Positions 24,670 through 33,533 of a stretch of 64,000 nt of DNA are shown piece by piece. The translations under genes were made by a program, and so were the position numbers. The first letter of the stretch is position 1. Every line of letters begins with the position of its first letter. The DNA comes from CALESS01 sp041741455. Lineage in GTDB: Bacteria; Chloroflexota; Anaerolineae; Anaerolineales; Anaerolineaceae. The notes beneath the pieces were generated by a model, which did no database searches, was not told the origin of the DNA, and saw nothing but the letters and a program-made list of their open reading frames with translations. The stretch covers positions 54,708-118,707 of the forward strand of contig JBGSJZ010000008.1 in NCBI GenBank assembly GCA_041741455.1. The letters run 5' to 3'.

Positions 24670-25368
24670 ATGGCTACAATTTTGGTTGTGGATGATGAAG
24701 CGGTTATTGTTGACTCGATTAATTATAGCCTCACCCGGGAGGGATATACCGTGATCACGGCTTCCGATGGTCGGGAAGCATTAACGCTGTTTGAGAAAAG
24801 CAAACCAGACTTGGTCTTGTTGGATTTAATGTTGCCTGAGTTGGATGGCTGGCAGGTCTGCCGTAAACTGCGGGAAACCAGTTCTGTGCCGATTATCATG
24901 CTTACGGCGCGAAGTGATGAATTAGATCGGATCTTGGGCCTGGAAATAGGTGCTGATGATTATCTGCCAAAGCCTTTCTCGTTTCGGGAATTGTTGGCAA
25001 GAATTCGAGCCATGCTGCGCCGAGTGGAGATGGATCATCAACCTGCTGGATCAGAAACGATCCAAATTGGCGACCTGGCCATTGATCGAGTAGCTCACCG
25101 AGTTTCTAAATATCAGCAGCCTGTGACCTGCTCTTCCAGGGAATACGATCTGTTGCTGTTTTTAATGACGCAAGCTGGTCGGGCTTGTAACCGCCAGGAA
25201 TTATTGGCCAAGGTATGGGGAGAAGATTGGACCGGGGATGAGCGCACATTGGAAGTTCATATTCGCTGGTTACGAATGAAAATTGAGGATGATCCGACCA
25301 ACCCTCGCTATATTCAGACTGTGAGAGGATACGGATATCGATTCATCAGTTCTGAGGAATGGATGTGA
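24670..25368 (+). CDS. OmpR/PhoB-family response regulator
   Basis: 232 residues. Receiver domain: acidic pair in VVDDE, phospho-acceptor Asp52 in LLDLMLPELDG, Thr in LTARSD, Lys in DYLPKPFS. C-terminal winged-helix DNA-binding domain (about 135-230) with CSSREYDLLLFL and RTLEVHIRWLRMKIE, the recognition-helix region, and VRGYGYRF. The ATG at 24670 is preferred over 24658 because GGAGG lies 6 nt before it. Overlaps the kinase gene by 10 nt. Targets unknown; the kinase gene is its cognate partner by position. Confidence 0.95.
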   Translation: MATILVVDDEAVIVDSINYSLTREGYTVITASDGREALTLFEKSKPDLVLLDLMLPELDGWQVCRKLRETSSVPIIMLTARSDELDRILGLEIGADDYLPKPFSFRELLARIRAMLRRVEMDHQPAGSETIQIGDLAIDRVAHRVSKYQQPVTCSSREYDLLLFLMTQAGRACNRQELLAKVWGEDWTGDERTLEVHIRWLRMKIEDDPTNPRYIQTVRGYGYRFISSEEWM

Positions 25369-26843
25369 AAAAAATTCTACCCCCCGGTCTTTTCCGGCGG
25401 ATGACTCTATCTTACCTTTTTGTGGGCTTGTTAAGTGTCTTGGTTATGGCAACCCTGGCCATTAACGCAATCATTCAAAATGGATTGCGTGAACTGGAAC
25501 ATTCGCTTGAAGATTATTCGTTTACCCTTTCCAACATGTTGGAAGACGCGATGGAAGGTTATTTTTCTGATGAGATCGGTGTGGACCAGATCCAGAGAAA
25601 CATACGGAGATATCTCTCCAGCCGCCCTGATGTACATTTTACGATTATTGGGAAGAATGATGAGGTTGTACTTTCCACAGAAGATACCGAGCTGATAGAA
25701 GAATTTGTCAATAATAGTGTGGAATATCGGCAGGCAGTGAATGGGGGTGAAGGGGAGTCTTTCGGACGATCAAAACAAGGAGATCAGATTTTCTTTGTAG
25801 CCGTGCCGATTAGCATCAATCACCAAACAGCCGGTGTTTTAAGACTTGCAGTGCCGGTTAAGAGCAATATGACCCAGGCATACAGCACAGTCTGGCTAAT
25901 TTTGATTGGGGCTGGGCTGCTACTGGTGGGTGTTGTTCTGATTGGTTGGGTTTCCGCAAAAACGCTGGCTGCACCTATCAGCAACTTAACCGATGTGGCA
26001 GAAAGATTCAGCCGGGGTGAATTAAATGCCCGGGCAGAACCGCAAGGCCCTTTGGAATTTGTTCAGTTGGCTCATGCATTTAATCAGATGGCTGAACGGT
26101 TACAGAATAATATGGATAATTTGCGCGGTTTTGTAATGAATGCCAGCCATGAATTAAGGACACCGCTGACTGCGATTCGCTTGAACCTAGACGCCTTGCA
26201 ACAAGGGGCGTTGGATGAACCGGAAGTGGCCAGAAGATTCTTGATGAAAACGCAAGAAGAAATTGACCGGTTGAATCGGATGGTTACAGATTTGCTGGAT
26301 CTTTCCCGGATTGAGTTTAATCGGGATAATATCTTGTTTGTGGCGCTGGATCTTAACCAAATTGCAAAAGAAGCTCGGCAATTTTGGTCTGCACGTAGCG
26401 AGCATGCTGGCTTGGATTTGAGAATTGTTTTATCAGATCTTTCACCCATGGTTCGAGCGAACGAAGATCAAATCAACCGGGTGATTAATAACTTGATGGA
26501 TAATGCGATCAAGAATACACCGGAAGGTGGCTGGGTGGAGATTGCAGTGATTTATCATCCGGGGTTGAACACTGCACGTTTGGAAGTGAGAGATAGTGGT
26601 CGTGGGATAGCTCCTGATCATCTGGAACATGTTTTCGAACGATTTTATCGAGTGGAAAAAACCACTCCGCGATATGGAAAAACAATGGGCAGCGGTCTGG
26701 GGCTGGCGATTGCTCGAACAATCATGGAAGCGCATGATGGTTCCATTGGAGCGAACAGCGAATTGGGTAAAGGTTCAACTTTTTGGATTGAGTTGCCAGC
26801 CGTTGTGATGAAGGGGCAACATCACCCAAATACAAACAATTAA
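25359..26843 (+). CDS. Membrane sensor histidine kinase
   Basis: 494 residues. TM1 about 18-40, an extracytoplasmic sensor of about 135 residues, TM2 about 177-199, HAMP about 200-252, and HisKA with His264 in NASHELRTPLT. The ATPase domain has the N box (NRVINNLMDNAIKNTPEGG), G1 (DSGRGI), F box and G2 (GSGLGLAIAR). A complete class-I kinase. Translationally coupled to the preceding regulator. The sensor domain shows no recognisable ligand family. Next gene on the strand, uvrA, lies 413 nt away with its own promoter. Confidence 0.94.
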   Translation: MDVKKILPPGLFRRMTLSYLFVGLLSVLVMATLAINAIIQNGLRELEHSLEDYSFTLSNMLEDAMEGYFSDEIGVDQIQRNIRRYLSSRPDVHFTIIGKNDEVVLSTEDTELIEEFVNNSVEYRQAVNGGEGESFGRSKQGDQIFFVAVPISINHQTAGVLRLAVPVKSNMTQAYSTVWLILIGAGLLLVGVVLIGWVSAKTLAAPISNLTDVAERFSRGELNARAEPQGPLEFVQLAHAFNQMAERLQNNMDNLRGFVMNASHELRTPLTAIRLNLDALQQGALDEPEVARRFLMKTQEEIDRLNRMVTDLLDLSRIEFNRDNILFVALDLNQIAKEARQFWSARSEHAGLDLRIVLSDLSPMVRANEDQINRVINNLMDNAIKNTPEGGWVEIAVIYHPGLNTARLEVRDSGRGIAPDHLEHVFERFYRVEKTTPRYGKTMGSGLGLAIARTIMEAHDGSIGANSELGKGSTFWIELPAVVMKGQHHPNTNN

Positions 26844-27256
26844 TGCTTCTCACAACAGTCGACCGGACCTTCTGAGAATTCTATTTTCTTAACCGCTTCT
26901 CACGCCAAGTGATATTGAATAAACACCTCATTCAGAAAATCAAAACAAATTTGGTTGTATCCAGCCAGATAAGTCGGTTTAGATGGTGAACTTGCCCCGG
27001 AAAGAATTGGGGCAGGTCAGGGATATTACTATTTGAAGTAGGGGCAATTAAATTTCGGATAGAGACAGGCATAGAAAAAATAAAGTGCTAGCTGATAGGA
27101 TCAACCCCACCAATACAGCATCCTGTTGGTGTAACATTTGCTATTAAATTGACCGAATATTGATTTCCTGATATTCTTAACCCTTGCTAATTGTGCATCA
27201 ATAATAAAACAAATGTGCTATAATTGCCAGTTGATCCTTGTTCTGGGAAGGCGAAT
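26844..27256. other. 413 nt intergenic region before uvrA
   Basis: No coding frame with ribosome-binding site and no tRNA-like cloverleaf seen. It contains an 8 bp hairpin (26991-26998 with 27009-27016, loop 10 nt; stem CTTGCCCC/GGGGCAGG with one G-U pair) lacking a T tract. It also holds two promoter-like sites for uvrA: TTGACC at 27149 with TATTCT at 27172 (17 nt spacing), and an extended -10 at 27216. No LexA-type palindrome that I could recognise. Confidence 0.5.
27216..27224 (+). promoter_or_regulatory. Extended -10 promoter element of uvrA
   Basis: TGC followed by perfect TATAAT (27219-27224), 32 nt before the uvrA ATG. No good -35 hexamer at 17 nt, as is common for extended -10 promoters. 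Confidence 0.45.
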
Positions 27257-30142
27257 ATGACTCAAAATATCATCCGGGTGGTTGGCGCCCGACAGCATAA
27301 TTTAAAAAATATAACGGTAGAAATCCCGCGCGACCAGTTTGTCGTGATTACAGGACTTTCAGGTTCAGGGAAATCCTCACTGGCGTTTGATACGATTTTT
27401 GCCGAAGGCCAGCGAAGATATGTGGAATCACTTTCTGCTTATGCCCGGCAATTCCTGGGGCAAATGGACAAGCCGGATGTTGACTACATTGAAGGGTTGT
27501 CTCCGGCGGTATCCATCGATCAGAAAGCCACTTCTCATAATCCGCGTTCCACTGTGGGAACAGTGACGGAAGTTTATGATTATTTGCGCTTGTTATACGC
27601 CCGGGTTGGCATTCCACATTGCCCTATTTGCGGGCGTGAAGTGGTCAAGCAATCTGCCCAGGAGATCGTGGATATGTTGGAAAAGATGCCAGCCGGAACA
27701 AGACTTATTGTGATGGCTCCGATCGTTCGTGGTCGGAAAGGCACATACCAGGCTGTGTTTGAGGAAATTCGGAAGGCGGGCTTTGTTCGCGTTCGGGTAG
27801 ATGGCAATATAGTTAACCTGGATGAAGAGATCACCCTGGACCGTTACAAGGCACATACGATTGAAGCGGTGGTGGACCGACTGGTGATTGACAAACAGGA
27901 AAACGAAGAAGAAGAACGAGCCGCCCGTTCAAGGCTGACGGATTCGGTTGAGACTGCCCTTAAAGTGGGTGAGGGGTATCTGACTGTCCTGAATCTGTCG
28001 CAAACCCCGCCTGTGGATGTGTTTTTCTCTGAACACTTCGCCTGCCCGGAACATGGCGTTTCTCTATCCGAAATAGAACCCCGAACCTTTTCCTTTAATA
28101 CTCCTCATGGGGCTTGCCCGGATTGTCAGGGTCTGGGAAGCAAGCAGGAAATTGATCCAGAGTTGCTGATTCCAGACCGAGACCGTTCTTTGAATGAAGG
28201 TGCGATCGTTGCCTTAGAGTGGAACAATGGACGTGAACAAGGCGGGTATTACTGGCAGATGGTGGAAGCAGTTGCCCGCCATTTTCGTATCGACCTGAAT
28301 GCGCCAGTCAGCTCCATCTCTGAAGATAAATTGAATAAAATCCTGTATGGTACGGGTAACGACGAGGTAACTGTTCATTATCAAGGTCACGACCGCCAAT
28401 CCACTATCCAGACGACTTTTGAGGGCGTGATTGGTAACCTGGAACGCCGCTATCGGGAAAGCCAATCCGAATATATCCGCAGCCGGATCAGCGAGTATAT
28501 GAGTGACCGACCTTGCCCAACCTGTAAGGGTACTCGCTTGCGACCAGAGGCCATGGCTGTGACCGTTGCTGAAGTAAATATCATTGAAGTGACACATTGG
28601 GCAGTGGTGGATACATTGAAGTGGGTAGAAACATTGATCAATGAGAATTCACCATTCACATCGCGGCAAAAAACGATCTCGGAGCGGATTTTAAAGGAAA
28701 TTCGCGAACGTTTGGGCTTTCTGGTGGATGTTGGTCTGGACTACCTGACATTACACAGATCAGCGGGATCACTCTCAGGGGGGGAGGCTCAACGCATCCG
28801 TCTTGCAACCCAAATTGGCTCTCACTTGATGGGTGTTTTATATGTGCTGGATGAACCTTCTATAGGTCTCCATCCTCGGGATAACAACCGGCTGCTGGCA
28901 ACGCTAAAAAGCTTACGGGATCTGGGCAATACAGTGTTAGTGGTGGAACATGATGAAGAGACCATCCTTGCGGCAGATTGGATTGTTGACCTGGGACCTG
29001 GTGCAGGAGAACATGGAGGACGACTGGTTGGCGAAGGAACTGTCGAGCAGATCCTGTCAAATCCCGAGTCTTTAACCGGAGCTTACCTCTCTCGCCGCCT
29101 GCAAGTTCCAATTCCGGCCGAGCGTAGGAGGGGAAACGGTAAATGGCTAAAAGTAGTCGGGGCAAGTGCGAATAACCTAAAAAATATAAATGTAGAAATT
29201 CCATTAGGCCGGATGGTTTGTATTACCGGAGTATCGGGTTCAGGGAAATCCACATTGATGGTGGATATCCTATACAATTCCCTTGCTCATGATTTAAATA
29301 GGGCACACACCCAGGCTGGAGAGCACGAAAGAATTGAAGGTGTTGATCAGTTGGATAAGATCATTAACATTGATCAATCGCCGATCGGCCGAACACCGCG
29401 CAGTAACCCGGCTACATATACGGGTTTATTTGATGAAATCCGCCAACTTTTTTCTGAATTGCCGGAATCCAAAATGCGCGGCTACAAACCTGGACGCTTT
29501 TCCTTCAATGTACATGGCGGTCGCTGCGAAGCCTGCCAGGGGCAGGGTCAGTTAAGGATTGAAATGCAGTTCCTGCCGGATGTGTATGTGCCCTGTGATG
29601 TTTGTCATGGTGCCCGCTTCAATCGTGAGACGCTGCAGGTACGCTTCAAGGGACTGACGATCGCTGATGTATTGGATACCACGGTTGAGGTTGGAATAGA
29701 TATCTTTACTGCATTTCCTTCAATTGTCTCCAAATTGAGGATGTTATTTGAGGTTGGCCTTGGTTATATTCGAATTGGGCAACCAGCTACAACCCTTTCC
29801 GGAGGGGAAGCCCAACGAGTTAAACTTTCCAAGGAACTTTCGCGAAGAGCGACTGGACGCACCATTTATGTGTTGGATGAACCTTCCGTGGGTTTGCATG
29901 CAGCGGACGTGCATCGCTTGATCGAAGTCTTGCAGCGCCTGGTGGATGCAGGGAATTCGGTATTGATTATTGAACACAATCTGGATATTATCAAAGTATC
30001 GGATTACGTCATTGACCTGGGTCCAGAAGGAGGTGACCGGGGTGGCGAATTAATTGCGGTAGGAACGCCGGAAGATATTTGCAAAATCCCGACGTCTTAC
30101 ACTGGACAATACCTAAAAAAGTATATGGAAGTGAATCATTGA
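27257..30142 (+). CDS. uvrA: Excinuclease ABC subunit A (UvrA)
   Basis: 961 residues from ATG 27257 (GGAAGG upstream; the frame opens earlier at 27224 without a good site). Two ABC modules: Walker A GLSGSGKSS near 32 and GVSGSGKST near 660; signatures LSGGEAQRIRLA near 515 and LSGGEAQRVKLS near 850; Walker B VLDEPSIGLHPRD and VLDEPSVGLHAAD. Zinc-binding Cys pairs are present: CPIC early, CPDCQGLG near 290, CPTC near 415 and CEACQGQG...CDVC near 765. It recognises bulky DNA lesions and loads UvrB in nucleotide-excision repair. Very well conserved; no uvrB or uvrC nearby. Confidence 0.97.
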   Translation: MTQNIIRVVGARQHNLKNITVEIPRDQFVVITGLSGSGKSSLAFDTIFAEGQRRYVESLSAYARQFLGQMDKPDVDYIEGLSPAVSIDQKATSHNPRSTVGTVTEVYDYLRLLYARVGIPHCPICGREVVKQSAQEIVDMLEKMPAGTRLIVMAPIVRGRKGTYQAVFEEIRKAGFVRVRVDGNIVNLDEEITLDRYKAHTIEAVVDRLVIDKQENEEEERAARSRLTDSVETALKVGEGYLTVLNLSQTPPVDVFFSEHFACPEHGVSLSEIEPRTFSFNTPHGACPDCQGLGSKQEIDPELLIPDRDRSLNEGAIVALEWNNGREQGGYYWQMVEAVARHFRIDLNAPVSSISEDKLNKILYGTGNDEVTVHYQGHDRQSTIQTTFEGVIGNLERRYRESQSEYIRSRISEYMSDRPCPTCKGTRLRPEAMAVTVAEVNIIEVTHWAVVDTLKWVETLINENSPFTSRQKTISERILKEIRERLGFLVDVGLDYLTLHRSAGSLSGGEAQRIRLATQIGSHLMGVLYVLDEPSIGLHPRDNNRLLATLKSLRDLGNTVLVVEHDEETILAADWIVDLGPGAGEHGGRLVGEGTVEQILSNPESLTGAYLSRRLQVPIPAERRRGNGKWLKVVGASANNLKNINVEIPLGRMVCITGVSGSGKSTLMVDILYNSLAHDLNRAHTQAGEHERIEGVDQLDKIINIDQSPIGRTPRSNPATYTGLFDEIRQLFSELPESKMRGYKPGRFSFNVHGGRCEACQGQGQLRIEMQFLPDVYVPCDVCHGARFNRETLQVRFKGLTIADVLDTTVEVGIDIFTAFPSIVSKLRMLFEVGLGYIRIGQPATTLSGGEAQRVKLSKELSRRATGRTIYVLDEPSVGLHAADVHRLIEVLQRLVDAGNSVLIIEHNLDIIKVSDYVIDLGPEGGDRGGELIAVGTPEDICKIPTSYTGQYLKKYMEVNH

Positions 30143-30212
30143 TTTCCGCCCTTGACTGGTTGAAAAATCAAACATCAGGTAGAATTCCTTTAATCAGGTC
30201 TTTTGTGCCTGC

Positions 30213-30233
30213 GGCAGAAGTCACAATTCTGCC
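30213..30233. other. Small hairpin between uvrA and the LysM gene
   Basis: GGCAGAA (30213-30219) and TTCTGCC (30227-30233) pair around a 7 nt loop. There is no T tract on either strand. It could be a weak terminator for uvrA or an operator for the LysM gene, whose ATG is 27 nt downstream. Confidence 0.35.
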
Positions 30234-30259
30234 ACACTCAATGAATTGATAGGGAACTT

Positions 30260-30994
30260 ATGCGCGAAAAAAATTCACCCCAAAACGTGATCGATAGTTA
30301 TAAAAAAAAGCAAAAAATGATGCCATTTCTGGTGGGGGGATTGGCAGTCCTGTTGTTGGTAGTTGGCATTATTATTCTGTTTGTCTGGCTTTCTGCTCCA
30401 GGCAGGGCAATTGGTAAAATGATGGCATCTGAAACACCGACGCCAACTTCAACTTACACGCCCACACCCACGACACCAACGCCTACCGCCACAGCCACCA
30501 ACACACCAACAGATACCCCAACTGTGACTTTCACTGCTACACCTGCAGGTCCTTTCGAATACACCGTGGTGGAAGGTGATACTTGTTATGATCTTCAGAT
30601 TAAGTTTGATATCCAATTGGAAGCTCTACTTGCCCTGAATCCGAGTCTAGGCGCAGCCTGTCTCCTACAGCCTGGTGATATACTGTATATACCCCAGCCA
30701 GGGATGGTTATTGAACTGCCGACTGAAACGCCGGTTCCGACAGGGTTACCGCGTGGCACCCTCATCCAATATACAGTCAAGACGGGTGATACACTGGATG
30801 CAATTGCTCGCCGCTTCAATTCAACCATTGAAGCCATTATAGCAATCCGTGAGAACAATATCACGGACCCTGAGAGCATTGAGGCAGGCCAGGTGATCCT
30901 TGTTCCAGTAAATTTGGTTACTCCGACTCCAACCCGGACCATCACACCAACCAGGGTCCTACCGACCTTGGTAACAGTTACCCCGACACCATAA
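30260..30994 (+). CDS. Membrane-anchored protein with two LysM domains
   Basis: 244 residues. A Lys-rich cytoplasmic start, one TM (about 24-46), a Thr/Pro-rich linker (about 58-95), LysM1 (about 97-143: YTVVEGDTCYDLQIKF, LQPGDILYIP), LysM2 (about 172-217: YTVKTGDTLDAIARRF, IEAGQVILVP), and a second Thr/Pro tail to the end. LysM domains bind N-acetylglucosamine polymers such as peptidoglycan. No hydrolase domain, so it is probably a wall-binding anchor protein. LysM1 has two Cys (DTCYDL and AACLLQ), possibly a disulfide. A perfect palindrome separates it from the downstream propeller gene. Confidence 0.9.
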   Translation: MREKNSPQNVIDSYKKKQKMMPFLVGGLAVLLLVVGIIILFVWLSAPGRAIGKMMASETPTPTSTYTPTPTTPTPTATATNTPTDTPTVTFTATPAGPFEYTVVEGDTCYDLQIKFDIQLEALLALNPSLGAACLLQPGDILYIPQPGMVIELPTETPVPTGLPRGTLIQYTVKTGDTLDAIARRFNSTIEAIIAIRENNITDPESIEAGQVILVPVNLVTPTPTRTITPTRVLPTLVTVTPTP

Positions 30995-31011
30995 GTGGCA
31001 TAAAAATGAAG

Positions 31012-31047
31012 GAATCCCGTTTCCCATCGCGATGGGAAACGGGATTC
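31012..31047. repeat. 36 nt perfect palindrome, possible terminator
   Basis: Positions 31012-31029 are the exact inverted complement of 31030-31047, with centre TCGCGA. It starts 17 nt after the LysM gene stop and ends 28 nt before the next ATG on the same strand. The plus strand has no T tract after it; on the minus strand TTTTT follows shortly. It can act as an RNA hairpin between two cistrons or as a protein-binding site. Confidence 0.6.
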
Positions 31048-31074
31048 TGTGTAGATCAATGGTGACTTGAGAGG

Positions 31075-32391
31075 ATGTCTTTAATTCCGAAAAAATGGCT
31101 GTTTCTACTAATGATCCTGATTGGGGCGGTAGTTGGGATCTGGCTATCCAGCCAGCTGTCTCTTCCGGTAATAACCAACCAACAGGTTGGTACGAATGGT
31201 GGAATCACCCTTGAGTTTTCTGCAGAAATGCAGCGAGATAGTGTAGCGCAGCGTCTATCCATTTCACACACCCAAAATTTTCAGTTGGTCTGGCAAGGGA
31301 GAGCGGTTACCATTTGGCCAAATTCAAACTGGAAACCTGGTTCGATGATTTCGGTACACCTGGCATCTGGGGCAGAAAGCTTGAATGGAAGAGAAATTCC
31401 CCGTGATTTTAACAGCCAGATAATCGTGCGCCAACCTGAATTGATTTATCTGTCCTCGAGATCCGGAAAAGATCAAATCTGGAAATCAACGCTGACAAGT
31501 GAGACAGAAACACTAAGCGAACAAACTGAGGTATTGGAGACTGCAGTCTCAAGAGATGGAGAATGGATCGCTTTTAGCCTGAATAATAACCAAGGCGGGG
31601 CTGATCTCTGGATCATGGATCGAAATGGTGAAGAGCAGAGGATGTTAGTGGAGTGTGGTAACTCAGTCTGCAGCGAAATTAGCTGGCAGCCTTTTCAGCA
31701 GAAATTTGCGTATAGTCGTTATTTGAACGGACTTCAGGGTATTCCACGGGTTTGGACAGTGGATGTCCAAACAGGGGAGATTTTCTCCTTTTTTGAAGAC
31801 GAGGAAATCATTGGTCACTATCCTGCCTTTTCACCGAATGGATCTGCCTTGTCCATATTCAGCCCGGTTCTGGGTGGAATCTACCTGCAAGATTTACAAA
31901 AAGGCGCCTCCAGTGTAATTCAAACCTCCATCCCTCAGCAGGCAGTTTGGTCGCCGGATGGGCAGGTTGTTTACTTTCTGCGCGGCATTGGGCTTGAAGG
32001 TCAACCTGTGGATAAGATCTACCGATTCGACCTAAAGAATAATGAAATCTCAATTGCGCAGGGGTTTGAGGATGATCTGTTCAATTATGGAACCCCAGCC
32101 TGGTCTCCAGATGGTTCAATCGTAGCCATTCCCCTTCGGCAGATGGATGGAGGCTTGAGCACGCAAATCTGGCTATTTGACAAAGATGGATTTTTGATTG
32201 AAGAAATCACGAATGATCCGGTTTACATCCACGGGGGGTTGGCTTGGAGTGGGGACGGCAGTCAATTGCGCATCCAAAGATTGGCTATTGACTCCTCCCA
32301 GCAACAATCGGATATCCTGGTCTGGAATGCTTACAACGGAGAAAATAGTTTTATAGTGGAGGGTGCCTTCGGCGGGGATTGGTTACCGTGA
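31075..32391 (+). CDS. Extracytoplasmic TolB-like beta-propeller protein with N-terminal Ig-like domain
   Basis: 438 residues. An uncleaved or cleaved N-terminal membrane segment (about 8-26), then an Ig-like domain of the SbsA/Big_5 type (about 35-118: GGITLEFSAEMQRDS, WKPGSMISV, LNGREIPRDF), then a propeller of PD40/WD40-like repeats (about 120-438): VSRDGEWIAFSL, FSPNGSALSIF, WSPDGQVVYFL, WSPDGSIVAIP and WSGDGSQLRIQ. Such propellers bind proteins or small ligands; no enzyme motif. The ATG sits only just after AGAGG, a tight spacing. It overlaps convergent queG by 9 nt. Related propellers are at 35452-37353 and within the kinase at 54913-56997. Confidence 0.83.
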   Translation: MSLIPKKWLFLLMILIGAVVGIWLSSQLSLPVITNQQVGTNGGITLEFSAEMQRDSVAQRLSISHTQNFQLVWQGRAVTIWPNSNWKPGSMISVHLASGAESLNGREIPRDFNSQIIVRQPELIYLSSRSGKDQIWKSTLTSETETLSEQTEVLETAVSRDGEWIAFSLNNNQGGADLWIMDRNGEEQRMLVECGNSVCSEISWQPFQQKFAYSRYLNGLQGIPRVWTVDVQTGEIFSFFEDEEIIGHYPAFSPNGSALSIFSPVLGGIYLQDLQKGASSVIQTSIPQQAVWSPDGQVVYFLRGIGLEGQPVDKIYRFDLKNNEISIAQGFEDDLFNYGTPAWSPDGSIVAIPLRQMDGGLSTQIWLFDKDGFLIEEITNDPVYIHGGLAWSGDGSQLRIQRLAIDSSQQQSDILVWNAYNGENSFIVEGAFGGDWLP

Positions 32392-33531
32392 GGTAGGTTG
32401 AAGCAACTCTTGAATGGTTCGCCTGACCTGGAGATCTGATTCGGAATTCAATGCCTGAACCAGAAATGGACAGTAAACAGAAATTGGATATCGAGCCAGC
32501 GCCTGGGCCGCCTGGATACGAATCATTGGTTCAGGGTGATGCTGAAAAAGAGAAACTAAGGGTGAAATGAGTTCAAATGACTGCAGATTGCCGGCTGCCA
32601 CAATACAGTTTCTCAGCCAACCGGTATGGTGAGCCCGGGAAATGGGGCGAACCCCGTACTCTACTTCAAAATCCTGACTTGTTCCCGACAATTCTTTCGC
32701 TAAATCCACCCAGAGTAGAGGTGTATCACCCAGCAGAGGAGAATCTTCGATCGATTGGGAAAAATGTTGATTCCAAGGGCAAACGATTTGGCAGATATCA
32801 CAACCAAAGACCCAGTTGCCAATCAGAGCTTGAAGCTCAAGAGGGATTTCGGCTTTGTTCTCAATGGTCAGGTAGGAGATGCATCGACTTGAATCCAAGG
32901 TTCGATCTGGGCGAATGCACCCGGTTGGACAGGCCTGGATGCAGCGTTGACATGTGCCACAGTGATCTTGAATGGGTTGGTTTTCGGTCTGCAATTCAAG
33001 GTCAGTCAATATTTCTGCTAGCAGAAAGTAAGATCCCAACTTTGGGTGAATCAGGCAGGAATTCTTGCCAATCCAGCCAAGACCAGCTTGTGCTGCATAA
33101 CCTCGCTCCAGGATTGGAGCGGAGTCGGTGAAGATCTTGTATTGGACACCCATTTTAGAAAATGATAAACGATCCACCAGTTGTTGAATTAACCCAGGCA
33201 GAATATCATGATAATCTAACCCCCATGCATAAGCAGCCACCCGGCCATGTGCACCTGGAGATGGTGCATCTGGCTGTTGGTGGGCCGGGAAATAAGGAAA
33301 TGCCAGGCTGATCAGGGTCCTGGCGTTTGGCATCAGCAATCTTAGGTCAGCGCGTTTGGCCAGGGTATCCGGCCTGGCAAGATAACTCATCCTGGCATAC
33401 AGGTTTTCGGAAATCCAGTGTTTGAATACCGAAAAATGTTTCGGGGGCGAGATGTTGGAGACTCCACAAAGGAAAAAGCCGAGGGCACCTGCCTCGGCTT
33501 TCAATATATCAGGTGTCAGGTAATTCTGCAT
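32383..33531 (-). CDS. queG: Epoxyqueuosine reductase QueG
   Basis: 382 residues. The N-terminal cobalamin-binding domain holds FTDSAPILERGYAAQAGLGWIGKN, with the conserved Asp in TDSAPILER. Two [4Fe-4S] clusters: CGTCQRCIQACPTGCI near 190, and CISY plus CDICQIVCPWN near 246. A C-terminal HEAT-like repeat (MIRIQAAQALARYP) completes the fold. It catalyses the last step of queuosine synthesis in tRNA, reducing the epoxide. The ATG at 33531 is used; a TTG 6 nt upstream overlaps the stop of the preceding lipoprotein gene. A terminator-like hairpin lies within codons 11-19, which is odd (see its own entry). No other que genes nearby. Confidence 0.93.
   Translation of the reverse strand: MQNYLTPDILKAEAGALGFFLCGVSNISPPKHFSVFKHWISENLYARMSYLARPDTLAKRADLRLLMPNARTLISLAFPYFPAHQQPDAPSPGAHGRVAAYAWGLDYHDILPGLIQQLVDRLSFSKMGVQYKIFTDSAPILERGYAAQAGLGWIGKNSCLIHPKLGSYFLLAEILTDLELQTENQPIQDHCGTCQRCIQACPTGCIRPDRTLDSSRCISYLTIENKAEIPLELQALIGNWVFGCDICQIVCPWNQHFSQSIEDSPLLGDTPLLWVDLAKELSGTSQDFEVEYGVRPISRAHHTGWLRNCIVAAGNLQSFELISPLVSLFQHHPEPMIRIQAAQALARYPISVYCPFLVQALNSESDLQVRRTIQELLQPTSR
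33471..33501 (-). terminator. Intrinsic-terminator-like hairpin inside the 5' end of queG
   Basis: On the minus strand AAAGCCGAGG (33501-33492) pairs with CCTCGGCTTT (33484-33475) around a 7 nt loop, followed by TTTTTCC. It has the form of a rho-independent terminator for the Nbr1 lipoprotein gene ending at 33534, yet it encodes queG residues of the KAEAGALGFF segment, which are homologous to other QueG proteins. It may attenuate queG transcription. Confidence 0.6.
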
Positions 33532-33533
33532 CG

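Noticed and set aside
26991..27016. Hairpin after the histidine kinase gene as a rho-independent terminator
   Set aside because: Lies 150 nt past the stop and has no T tract; listed only as part of the intergenic region.
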